Source of the DNA: JBHJGM01 sp964405825
Lineage (GTDB): Bacteria; Verrucomicrobiota; Verrucomicrobiia; Opitutales; JBHJGM01
DNA length: 64,000 nucleotides
Direction: 5' to 3'
Assembly (NCBI GenBank): GCA_964405825.1
Contig: CAYOPI010000008.1
Location: 1 to 64,000, forward strand
Below the pieces are notes generated by a model. That model saw only the letters and a list, made by a program, of their open reading frames with translations, did no database searches and was not told the DNA's origin. Each line of letters starts with the position of its first letter. Position 1 is the first letter of the stretch. Positions 24,648 through 34,054 of the stretch are shown one piece after another. The position numbers were made by a program, and so were the translations under genes.

Positions 24648-25886
24648 TCAACCCTCCGAGGCCGACACGGGCGGATTGCCCGCGGCCAGTTGCTGGCGCA
24701 CGGCCTGCAACAGATCCACCAGCACGAGTTCGGCCTCCGCAGAGAGCTGGCCGGTTTGGGCCAGATAGGTGCAGAACCGGTGCACCGCCGGGTGTTCGAT
24801 GCAATTGCCCGCCAGTGACCAGCGCGCGCTCTGGAAGAGCACGTCCTTGAGCGCGGCCTGACGCTGGGTGTCGTCGAGGGAGTCGGCCACATCGGCCAGA
24901 CTTCGCAAGGTCCCCTCGTAATCAGCGTATTCCAGCAGTTGGACAATCGGCTGGAGCGAAAGGATGTCGCCCGAGGCAAAGAACCGGAACCAGTGCATCT
25001 CCAGGGCCTCGGGGCTGTGGATGGCATCGGTGGAGTCGGGCAGGCGCAAGTTGCGCGCTTCGTGGTAGAGTGAGGCTTCGGCACCGGAGAAACCCTCGAA
25101 CAGCTCCGGGTCGCGGTGCTGCAGGAGCCCCAGCATGAACGCGATGTTCTTGCGCTGCGTCGGCGTACCCTCGCTCAGGGCCGCCACCAGGTGCGCGTGC
25201 AGCCACTGGTTCTGCGCAAAGACTTCACGAAAGAAGATCACCTGCGCCCAGGAGCGCACCGCGGCGTCGGCCATCGGCTCGGCCGACTCGAGAAAGCCTT
25301 TCAGGGCGCGCCCGGGCGTCGGATCGAGGTAGTAATGCGTCAGCCAGTACTCAAACTCGCTGGCGGTCTCAAAGGAAGCCACCGCCTGCAGCGCCTGCAG
25401 TTCGACGTAAGCGCCGACCGTGACCGCTTCGTCGCGCACGTGGTCGGTCACGGTGGCGTGGATGCGGTAGGTGCCCGGAGCGTACTCGGGCTCGAAGCGC
25501 AGAATCGCAACTTCGTTGGCCGTCATGTAGGTGCGCGTGGCGTTCATCGGCTGGTGCAGGGCGGTCAGGTCATCGCCGCGCTGCAGTTGGCTGCCGTCGG
25601 GTCCGCTCAGAACGATGTCATAGGTCACGTGCGACTGGCCTTCGTGGCTGATCCCGAAGTGCTTCAGAAAGAGATTCAGCTCAACGGTCTGGCCGGGGTG
25701 CACGAGGCCGAGGTTGTGGGCGGCGTAGGTGTCGCCACGGGCCCAGAGGGTGACCTCCGGATCAAAGGCCGAACGCGTCAGGAAGGCGTTCAGCGGGGCG
25801 TCCGTCCCGGACTGGGCGAAGGTGCTGGCGCACAGTGGCGCGCAGGCGAAAACGATGCCGGCAAGGCGGCGGGTCAGGTGAAACAT
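24648..25886 (-). CDS. Secreted protein of unknown function
   Basis: 412 residues from ATG 25886; the upstream ATG at 25922 lacks a good signal peptide. A signal peptide (RLAGIVFACAPLCASTFAQ) precedes a beta-sandwich-like region (about 40-165) with LSGPDGSQL, EVAILRFEPEYAPGTYRIHATVTD, which looks like an Ig/bacterial-chaperone-type domain. The remaining about 240 residues are helical and rich in Ala, Leu and Glu, of the sort found in HEAT-like solenoids. I do not recognise a family. It sits between the blue-copper gene and the DUF420/heme synthase group and is convergent with the former, so a link with oxidase assembly is only positional. Confidence 0.6.
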   Translation of the reverse strand: MFHLTRRLAGIVFACAPLCASTFAQSGTDAPLNAFLTRSAFDPEVTLWARGDTYAAHNLGLVHPGQTVELNLFLKHFGISHEGQSHVTYDIVLSGPDGSQLQRGDDLTALHQPMNATRTYMTANEVAILRFEPEYAPGTYRIHATVTDHVRDEAVTVGAYVELQALQAVASFETASEFEYWLTHYYLDPTPGRALKGFLESAEPMADAAVRSWAQVIFFREVFAQNQWLHAHLVAALSEGTPTQRKNIAFMLGLLQHRDPELFEGFSGAEASLYHEARNLRLPDSTDAIHSPEALEMHWFRFFASGDILSLQPIVQLLEYADYEGTLRSLADVADSLDDTQRQAALKDVLFQSARWSLAGNCIEHPAVHRFCTYLAQTGQLSAEAELVLVDLLQAVRQQLAAGNPPVSASEG

Positions 25887-25961
25887 GGGGCAGTGGGGGT
25901 GGGGGATTGTCCCGAGGGACAACGCAGAATACCCCGGCCGCGCCCCGGCGTCAACCCGCCC

Positions 25962-26414
25962 TCATGCCTTTGGAAACCATTGATACAGAAAAAAATACAC
26001 CAGTACCCCGGTAATGGAAACGTAGTACCACAAAGGGAAGGTAATGCGTGCCCATTTTCGATGCACTTCAAATCGCGCTCTCACGGCCAGATAGATTGTA
26101 CGTAGCACGAGCGGCACGATCACCATCGCCAGAATCACATGTGTGATCAGGATGAAGTAATAGATGCCCGCCCAGAGGCCCTCGCCGCCAAACTCCCGGT
26201 TCGCGGTCAGCCCGTACACCGGACGCAGGGCCTTGTGGGCCACGTAGCTGATCAGGAAGACCGCCGAAACCGCCACTGCCGCAATCATGCAGCGCATGTG
26301 CGCCTCCTTGCGCTTGCCAAGGATGAAGATGAAGCCCGCCGTCAACAGCAGCGTCGCGACCGCGTTGAGCCCGGCGTTCAGCGCGGGGTGCAGTTCCTCC
26401 AGCCAGTACTCCAT
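25962..26414 (-). CDS. DUF420 family membrane protein (CtaM/YozB-like)
   Basis: 150 residues with four to five helices: LNAGLNAVATLLLTAGFIFI, CMIAAVAVSAVFLISYVAHK, YYFILITHVILAMVIVPLVL, and WYYVSITGVLVYFFLYQWF. Conserved family features are LNA at the start, HxxCM (here AHMRCM), YFxLLxxHxxLA and HRKWARxTFPLWxYVSxTG. DUF420 proteins are needed for maturation of heme A-containing oxidases in some Firmicutes (CtaM). The gene follows heme O synthase by 12 bp, in agreement with this role. Confidence 0.9.
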   Translation of the reverse strand: MEYWLEELHPALNAGLNAVATLLLTAGFIFILGKRKEAHMRCMIAAVAVSAVFLISYVAHKALRPVYGLTANREFGGEGLWAGIYYFILITHVILAMVIVPLVLRTIYLAVRARFEVHRKWARITFPLWYYVSITGVLVYFFLYQWFPKA

Positions 26415-26426
26415 CGAGTCTGGTCT

Positions 26427-27377
26427 TCAGCCCAGGATCAGCGGGGCCAGCCAGCGGTCGGCCACCAGGGCAAAGAGCACCAGCGGCAGGTAGGCAATCG
26501 AGGCCAGAAAGAGCCGCTTGGCCGGCTTGTCGCGTTCGGTGGTGCCCGCCCGGTAGAAGGCCCAGGCCGGCCGCAGAAAAAGGTAGCCGCCGTAGACCGC
26601 CGCCGGGGCATAAATCAGCCAGGAGGCCTGACCCTGAAACAGCGGCGCCAGGCTGATCGCCACCAGCAACACGGTGAAGCCCAGCGACAACAGCGCGCAG
26701 GAACGGCCCGAAGGATCCGTCACCGAGGCCATCGGCATGCCGGCCTTGGCGTAGTCCTTGCGGTGGTTCCAGGCGATCGCCAGGAAGTGCGGAATCTGCC
26801 AGGCGAAGAGAATGCCAAAAAGCGTCCAGCCCAACGCACCCAACGCATTGTTGGCCGCGGCCCAGCCGATCAGCGGGGGCAACGCGCCCGGCACCGCGCC
26901 GACCAAAGTGGCCCAGGGTGTGCGCGTTTTCAGCGGGGTGTAGACCAGCAGGTACGAGGCGATCGTCGCCGCGGTCAGCCCCGCCGCCAGATAGTTGGTC
27001 CCCCAGCCGACAAGCAGCACTCCGGCCACCCCCAGAACGAGTCCCAGCGCCAGGGCTACGTCCGGCGAAACCGTTCCCGCTGGCAGTGGCCGTGCGCGCG
27101 TGCGGGCCATCCGTGCGTCCAGCTCGCGCTCCATCCACTGGTTGAGCGCACCACAGGCACCGGCGGCCAGGCTCGTGCCCAGCAGCATCCACAGAAACGG
27201 CGTAAACGCACTCGTGGGCGTGCCCGCCAGGTAGCCCACCACCGCAGTGATGACCGCCAGCAGGCTCAGGCGCGGCTTGGTCAACGCCCACAGCTCGGAG
27301 GCAACCGCGCGTGAACGCACGGAGGCTGGGGCATCCACGCGTTCGGTCGAAGTCGGACTCGAAGTCAACGGCGGCAT
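26427..27377 (-). CDS. ctaB: Protoheme IX farnesyltransferase (heme O synthase)
   Basis: 316 residues, about nine helices. UbiA-type motifs are present: first Asp-rich loop NQWMERELDARMARTRARPLP (N-x3-E-x2-D-x3-R-T-x2-R-P) and second loop around LAIAWNHRKDYAKAGMPM, plus KPRLSLLAVITAVVGYL at the start and YTPLKTRTPWATLVGAVPGALPPLIGW. It attaches the farnesyl chain to heme b to make heme O, precursor of heme A for the oxidase. Located 40 bp after heme A synthase on the same strand. Confidence 0.96.
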   Translation of the reverse strand: MPPLTSSPTSTERVDAPASVRSRAVASELWALTKPRLSLLAVITAVVGYLAGTPTSAFTPFLWMLLGTSLAAGACGALNQWMERELDARMARTRARPLPAGTVSPDVALALGLVLGVAGVLLVGWGTNYLAAGLTAATIASYLLVYTPLKTRTPWATLVGAVPGALPPLIGWAAANNALGALGWTLFGILFAWQIPHFLAIAWNHRKDYAKAGMPMASVTDPSGRSCALLSLGFTVLLVAISLAPLFQGQASWLIYAPAAVYGGYLFLRPAWAFYRAGTTERDKPAKRLFLASIAYLPLVLFALVADRWLAPLILG

Positions 27378-27417
27378 ACAGGGATCAGGGTCAGTCGGGA
27401 CATCAGGGCGGGCAGCA

Positions 27418-28449
27418 TCATCCTGCGGTCGCGAGTTCCCGGGCGGGCTCCTTGCTTGTGGAAGCAGCCGCCCGCTGGGGACTTGCGGATGTGCGAAGGG
27501 GAAGGGCGAAGGTTGAAAATGTCAATAACCACGTCGTGGCCACCAGCGCGGCGCCAAAAACCAGGTGCGCCGTGGCCACCCAGGCACTGATCAGCGTCCA
27601 CACCGTCAGCGCGCCCAGGCCGACCTGCACAATCAGGAGTGAGGCCACCACGTAGGCGCCCAGGCGTTGGACGGGACGCACCGTGCGGTTCACGCTGAGC
27701 TTCCAGGTGAAGACCACCAGCGCAATGCTCACCAGGACCGCGCCGACCCGGTGCAAAAAGTTCATCAGGATGTAGTGGTTCCACACATCCGGGATGAGCG
27801 AGCCGTCCTGCGCCGCGTGGGGAAAGTAGGGAATCGAGAGTCCGGCGTCGATGTGGCGCACAACCGCGCCGAGGGCCACCTGCGCCAGCAGCAGCCCGCA
27901 GCTGAGTGCCCCCCAGAAGCGCAGGCTGCGCAGGGCCGGCGGTCGTTCCAGCCGGCCCGTCCGGGCATAGGCCCGCAGTTGCACCAGAACGAGCGTCGCC
28001 AGCATTGCCACCACGATCTGTGCGCCGACCGCGTGCACGACGCAGAAAGTCTCGGCCACCACGTTGGTTGGGCTGCCGGTGTTGAGCTGGTCCAGACGCA
28101 CGCGCAGCCCGCCCAGGACGCCCTGCACAATCACCATTCCCAGAAAACTCCAACCCAGCCAACGTACCCAACGACGCCCGTCCACGCGATGTATCCACAC
28201 CGCCATCACAATCGCCAGCAGGCCCACCAGCGCGCCCAGCAGGCGGTGGCTGTGTTCGGCAAACATGTGCGGATCGTCCAGCCAGCCCTCGGGGTTGACC
28301 GAGCCATTGGAGAAGGGCCAGTCCAGAAACGCCATCCCCGCCAGGATGCTCGTGGTGTGTGCGCCCATCGTGATCAGCAACGTGGTGGGAACCAGCGTCA
28401 GCAGGCACGTGTAAAAGAGGCCGGGACGATAGGCGATGGAACGAGACAT
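27418..28449 (-). CDS. ctaA: Heme A synthase (COX15/CtaA)
   Basis: 343 residues with eight predicted helices in a duplicated four-helix arrangement. The heme-ligand histidines lie in AEHSHRLLGALVG (first half: E-H-x-HR), VVHAVGAQ, ALGAVVRHIDAGLSIPYFP, NFLHRVGAVLV and ATAHLVFGAAL. GWLDDPHMFAEHSHR is close to the LTGSGLSM/EYxHR form of the family. The protein oxidises the methyl group of heme O to formyl, giving heme A. First gene of the heme-synthesis block and divergent from the SCO gene, 64 bp away, so the two may share a control region. Confidence 0.95.
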   Translation of the reverse strand: MSRSIAYRPGLFYTCLLTLVPTTLLITMGAHTTSILAGMAFLDWPFSNGSVNPEGWLDDPHMFAEHSHRLLGALVGLLAIVMAVWIHRVDGRRWVRWLGWSFLGMVIVQGVLGGLRVRLDQLNTGSPTNVVAETFCVVHAVGAQIVVAMLATLVLVQLRAYARTGRLERPPALRSLRFWGALSCGLLLAQVALGAVVRHIDAGLSIPYFPHAAQDGSLIPDVWNHYILMNFLHRVGAVLVSIALVVFTWKLSVNRTVRPVQRLGAYVVASLLIVQVGLGALTVWTLISAWVATAHLVFGAALVATTWLLTFSTFALPLRTSASPQRAAASTSKEPARELATAG

Positions 28450-28478
28450 GGACTTGAAGACAACGGGGTCGGAAGCAG

Positions 28479-28506
28479 TTGCGCGGAGTATTCAAAGCGC
28501 TATACT
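28479..28506 (+). promoter_or_regulatory. Sigma-70-type promoter for the SCO operon
   Basis: TTGCGC at 28479-28484 and TATACT at 28501-28506, with a 16-base spacer, are a good -35/-10 pair. The predicted start of transcription (about 28513) falls directly at the ATG at 28514, and no Shine-Dalgarno is seen, so the first gene would be read from a leaderless transcript. Confidence 0.55.
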
Positions 28507-28513
28507 ACGCCAC

Positions 28514-29377
28514 ATGTTTCCGTTCAAGCCCTCTGAATTGGTTTTGGGAGTGTTTGCAGCAGCCCTTCTGAGCCTTAGCACAACTACGATTGCAGCCCGC
28601 ACGATCGCGGCCGAGGTGCTCTCGGTAAATCCGGAAACACGCACGGCCCAGCTGCGCGAACAGGGCGCCAGCGAGGATGCGGTGATGACCGCGCGCATGG
28701 GTGCCGGAGACCTCTCTCTGGATTGGACCGGTCGGCAGATCCGCGGCGAACTGGTCGGCGGCAACTCGCCTTTCCTGGAACGCATCTGGCCGGACGACCC
28801 CGTGGCGAAGCGGCAGGCCGACGGCGTGAATCGCCAGCTGCGCCGCGACACGGTCGAGCGGGGGCGGCGCGTCTTCCGCGCCAACGGCGAGTACATGCCG
28901 CCTTTCGCCCTCTACGATCAGAGCGGCCGCCTCTTCACCAACGAGCAACTCAAGGGCAAGTACACCGTGCTCAACTTCGTCTTCACCCGCTGTCAGGACG
29001 CCACCATGTGCCCGGCTGCAACCACCCGCATGGTCCGTCTGCAGAACGCCCTGGCCGAGACCGACCTCGCAAAGCGCGTGCAGCAGGTCACCTTCACTTT
29101 CGACCCCGAGTACGACACCCCCGGCATCCTGCGCGCCTACGGTGATTCCCGCGGCATCGACCCCGAGCGCTTCCGGCTGCTCACCGGCGACGCGCAGGCC
29201 ATCCGAGACCTCTGCGCACAGTTTGGTATCCGGGTAAAGGCAATCAACAATACGCTCGATCACACCATGTCGACGGTTCTGCTCGACCCCAACGGCAAGA
29301 TCCGCTTTCGCAAGACAGGGAGTCGTTGGACCTCCCAGGAGTTTATCGACTTCATCCAGGCCATGGAATCTTCGTGA
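28514..29377 (+). CDS. SCO1/SenC-family copper chaperone with N-terminal extension
   Basis: 287 residues from ATG 28514; an upstream ATG at 28436 would begin inside the ctaA gene. A signal/anchor helix (LVLGVFAAALLSLSTTTIA) is followed by an about 70-residue segment that may be a degenerate CusF-like copper domain, then the thioredoxin-fold SCO domain (about 130-287). The metal site is TRCQDATMCP (C160, C166: C-x5-C instead of the usual C-x3-C) and H250 in NNTLDHTMST. SCO proteins load CuA of subunit II. Two genes follow in GTGA overlaps, so the three are translated together. Confidence 0.9.
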   Translation: MFPFKPSELVLGVFAAALLSLSTTTIAARTIAAEVLSVNPETRTAQLREQGASEDAVMTARMGAGDLSLDWTGRQIRGELVGGNSPFLERIWPDDPVAKRQADGVNRQLRRDTVERGRRVFRANGEYMPPFALYDQSGRLFTNEQLKGKYTVLNFVFTRCQDATMCPAATTRMVRLQNALAETDLAKRVQQVTFTFDPEYDTPGILRAYGDSRGIDPERFRLLTGDAQAIRDLCAQFGIRVKAINNTLDHTMSTVLLDPNGKIRFRKTGSRWTSQEFIDFIQAMESS

Positions 29378-30258
29378 GAAACCCTTTCCGAACGCGAATC
29401 ACCGTTGCGGCCTTGCTCACGCTGGCCGTCGGTGCGGCGTTTCCGGCCCTGGGCTTCCGCCCCGAGCAGGGCTCGCCGCCCGGGCTGATCGAAAAGTTCG
29501 AGGAACGCTTCGTCGTCGATTCGCAATGCGAGCGCTACGAGATTGTTGAGGTCTTTGCCGACGGGCGGGTGAAGCGTTGGCAGATTCTGATGCTTTACCA
29601 GTACCAGGCCGAGAAGGTCTACGGGCTGATCCGCGTCCTGCCCAACGAGGGCGACCCGGGCCGCGTTGCGCTGACCGTGCAGCAAACCGGTGAAACCCCG
29701 CAGATCTTCTCCTGGGAGCCCGGTGCGCGGAAAGCGCGTCAGCTGGAGGGGCCGCCCGCGCGCCTGACCATCGGCGACTCCCCCTGGCACTACGAGAACA
29801 TGCTCGACGATGACAAGGAGCCCTGGAACTGGGAGCGCTCCCGGGGCCGCGCCTTTGTTGAGGGGGTTGAGTGCAATGTGCTCGTGGGTAACTGGGGCAA
29901 CCCGGAGATGCGCTACAACAGTGCCTTTGGCCAGCGCCGCATCCACCTGCCCGTGGGCGACCTGGTCTTTGCCAAGACCGAATTCTTCGACCGGCGCGGT
30001 AACTTCGTGAAGACCATCTGGGCGCGCGACTACCGCGAGGTCGACCGTCGCCCCGACGGCCAGCCCCGCCTGCGCGCGCATCGTATTGACATCCGCAACG
30101 CCGAGCGCGATTCCCACACCATGTTTCTGTTGCGCGAGGGCAAGTACGACCTGCCGCTGCCCGAGGGCCTCTTCGACCCGGCGTACCTGCCGCAATGGTC
30201 CACCCAGATCGATTCCGAACTGCTCGCGCTGATGCAGCAGGAGGAGGAACGCTCGTGA
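29374..30258 (+). CDS. Outer-membrane lipoprotein-sorting-protein-like (LolA-fold) secreted protein
   Basis: 294 residues from GTG 29374, overlapping the SCO stop codon (GTGA). A signal peptide (RITVAALLTLAVGAAFPALG) is followed by a beta-rich chain with RYEIVEVFADGRVKRWQILMLYQYQAEKVYGLIRVLPNEGDPGRVALTV, characteristic of the LolA/LolB-like family often annotated as outer membrane lipoprotein-sorting protein. WNWERSRGR and LVFAKTEFFDRRGNFVKTI are further family-like segments. In other genomes such proteins accompany exported or redox systems with unclear roles. Position in the SCO operon suggests a part in handling oxidase components or lipoproteins; that is inference. Confidence 0.7.
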   Translation: MRNPFRTRITVAALLTLAVGAAFPALGFRPEQGSPPGLIEKFEERFVVDSQCERYEIVEVFADGRVKRWQILMLYQYQAEKVYGLIRVLPNEGDPGRVALTVQQTGETPQIFSWEPGARKARQLEGPPARLTIGDSPWHYENMLDDDKEPWNWERSRGRAFVEGVECNVLVGNWGNPEMRYNSAFGQRRIHLPVGDLVFAKTEFFDRRGNFVKTIWARDYREVDRRPDGQPRLRAHRIDIRNAERDSHTMFLLREGKYDLPLPEGLFDPAYLPQWSTQIDSELLALMQQEEERS

Positions 30259-31145
30259 GCCTGTGGTGGCAGACCGGCCTGATCACCGCAGGTTTTGCCG
30301 CGGCCTACGTGGGCCTGCGCAACATCCCCCAGCAGAACTGCGAATTCCTCCACTACGAGAGTGTTGGCGAGACCCTCGACGGCGGCGAGGTCTGCTCTTC
30401 AAGCGCTCCGCCGCTTTTCCTGGATCTCACCCGGCTGCGTTTTCCGGTCGAACTGCGCCTGCGTCCCGAAACGAAGGTCGAGCCCGGCCGCCCGGCCTAC
30501 TTCACCCTCGAACTGGTGACCGACGGCGGGCAGACGCTCCTGCCACACGAGCTGGCCATCGTCCACACCGAGCGCCTCCACCTGATGCTGCTGGACGAGA
30601 GCCTCGGCGACTACCACCACCTGCATCCCGAGCCTCAGGGTGCCTCCGGCAGTTGGAGTTTTCAGTTCACCCCGCGCGAAGGCGGTAGCTACCGCGCCAT
30701 TGCCGAGGTCGTCCCGCTGCTGACCAAACGGCAGGTCGTGGCCGACAGCTGGATCGAGGTTCCGGGCAAAGGTACGCCCGCGCGCCTGAGCGCACGCCAG
30801 ACCGTCGGCGAAGTCGATGGCTACCGCTTCTCCCTGGCCGCGCCCGAGGGCCAGCTGCCGCGCGAATGGGACAACGCCCTTGAGCTGACCATAGAGCGGC
30901 CCGACGGCGGCCCGGTGGCGCTTCAACAAATCATGGGCGAAGTGGCCCACATGGTCGCCTTCGACAAGGACCGAGCCGGCTACGCTCACCTGCACCCGGT
31001 CCAGACCGGTGCCGAAAGCGATGCAACGGCCCCGCGCATGGCATTCACTTTCAACACCGCCAAGCCCGGCAACTACCGCCTCTGGGCTCAGGTCAAGCTC
31101 GACGACCAGGAGCGCTTCATCCCCTTCGACCTCACCGTGGAGTAG
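30255..31145 (+). CDS. Conserved exported protein with two HLHP motifs (SCO operon)
   Basis: 296 residues from GTG 30255, again in GTGA overlap with the previous gene. One N-terminal helix (LITAGFAAAYVGL) anchors or exports it. Two similar beta-sandwich units follow: unit 1 with LHLMLLDESLGDYHHLHPEPQG and FTPREGGSYRAIAEV, unit 2 with MVAFDKDRAGYAHLHPVQTG and FNTAKPGNYRLWAQV. The repeated HxHP element ahead of a GxYR strand suggests a duplicated domain with possible metal-binding histidines. I do not recognise an established family name. By context it may take part in copper delivery to the oxidase. Confidence 0.7.
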   Translation: MSLWWQTGLITAGFAAAYVGLRNIPQQNCEFLHYESVGETLDGGEVCSSSAPPLFLDLTRLRFPVELRLRPETKVEPGRPAYFTLELVTDGGQTLLPHELAIVHTERLHLMLLDESLGDYHHLHPEPQGASGSWSFQFTPREGGSYRAIAEVVPLLTKRQVVADSWIEVPGKGTPARLSARQTVGEVDGYRFSLAAPEGQLPREWDNALELTIERPDGGPVALQQIMGEVAHMVAFDKDRAGYAHLHPVQTGAESDATAPRMAFTFNTAKPGNYRLWAQVKLDDQERFIPFDLTVE

Positions 31146-31235
31146 CCCCGGGTTTTCCAACCCTGGGCCGCGCTGATCGTGAAGCCGGTCGAGGGAAGGG
31201 GGGACTTTCGGCGTCCTCGCCACGGGCTGCGTGTT

Positions 31236-31985
31236 TCAGCCGGAACCCAAGCCCGCCGTGCCTCCATCGCGGACAAACAGCCCGTTGGCCTGCAGCACGT
31301 GTCCGGTGTTCAGGTCGGTGAACTCACTGTCCACACCGATCAGCCGGAAACCCAGTTCGCTCATCTGCGCGAGCAGTTCAGGCAGTAGCTTGGCCCCGTC
31401 GTAAAGCGGCACCAGCGAAAGCTCCAGCTCCACCAGCTTGATCTTCTGCAGCGACTGCGCCGCCCCCTTGAGCACGGCCTCCTCGTAGCCCTGCGTGTCG
31501 ATCTTCAGGAAGACCTTGTCGGTGGGACCGCACAACTCGTCATAGAGCGCATCCAGCGGGCGCACCTGAATGGTTTCCGAGCCTGTGTAACGCGACTGCG
31601 GGGCCACCTGTTCATGGGTCGGGAGCATGTTCAGGAGCGAGGAACTGTGGGAGTTACCGGCAATGTGTATCTCGGTTTGCGTTTCCTCGGCACCCAGGGC
31701 AAAATTGTTGGCCTGCCAGTCGGGGTCGCCGTCACTGGCCGCCTTCAGCTCGGCAAAGGCCGAGGAGAGGGGCTCGAAGGAGAAGATCTTTCCCGTGTAA
31801 TCGCATTGTTGCCGGAGTTCCTCGGAGAACTGGCCGGTGTTTGCGCCAACGTCGAGCACCACGTTGATCTGGTGGGTCTTCAGCAGCAGGCCCAGGCGAG
31901 CGACCACGTGGGTGGCCGCGTTGAAACGGTCGATTTGAAACCCGACCTTCCAGAGGCGGCGTTGGAGGCGTTGCTTACGGTTCAT
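31236..31985 (-). CDS. FkbM-family methyltransferase
   Basis: 249 residues. The SAM-binding start VVLDVGANTGQFSEELRQ is motif I, followed by IFSFEPLSSAFAELK (motif II, acidic residue E), DKVFLKIDTQGYEEAVLKGA and ELSLVPLYDGAKLLPELLAQMSELGF, the standard FkbM C-terminal pattern. These enzymes O-methylate sugars or polyketides, and in this type of genome often surface glycans. It stands alone between the SCO operon and the divergent glnS gene. Confidence 0.9.
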   Translation of the reverse strand: MNRKQRLQRRLWKVGFQIDRFNAATHVVARLGLLLKTHQINVVLDVGANTGQFSEELRQQCDYTGKIFSFEPLSSAFAELKAASDGDPDWQANNFALGAEETQTEIHIAGNSHSSSLLNMLPTHEQVAPQSRYTGSETIQVRPLDALYDELCGPTDKVFLKIDTQGYEEAVLKGAAQSLQKIKLVELELSLVPLYDGAKLLPELLAQMSELGFRLIGVDSEFTDLNTGHVLQANGLFVRDGGTAGLGSG

Positions 31986-32148
31986 TATCTGGGTCGAGGC
32001 GATGTGGACAGCAAGGCGGCAAGCAGGGCAGCAGTATGGGCGCGGTCTTTGCGATGGCTACCCAAATCAACGCCTCGACCCAACCCGAGTGCACAGAGGC
32101 GAATTCCCGCTTTGCGCCCGGCGATCCCTTCTGTTTGCATCTGCGTGC

Positions 32149-33864
<1,716 letters not shown>

Positions 33865-34054
33865 GCGAGTCGCCAGCGTCATGGGGCAGCCGCCAGCGAG
33901 CGCTCTTTCCACGAAGCGTTTGGGTATCCTGAGTTCACGACTGGGAAACGTGAAAAAAACTCGTGAAGTTGGAGGCCAGTTTGGGTTGACCCCCGCGTTT
34001 GCGGCGTTTCTGTGCTGGTAATCCTAACTCAAGTCGCTATTAACTTCACTAATT

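Noticed and set aside
24630..24648. Hairpin AGCCGG-7-CCGGCT between convergent copper-protein and unknown-protein genes
   Set aside because: A 6-bp stem with no T-run on either strand; too weak to call a terminator.
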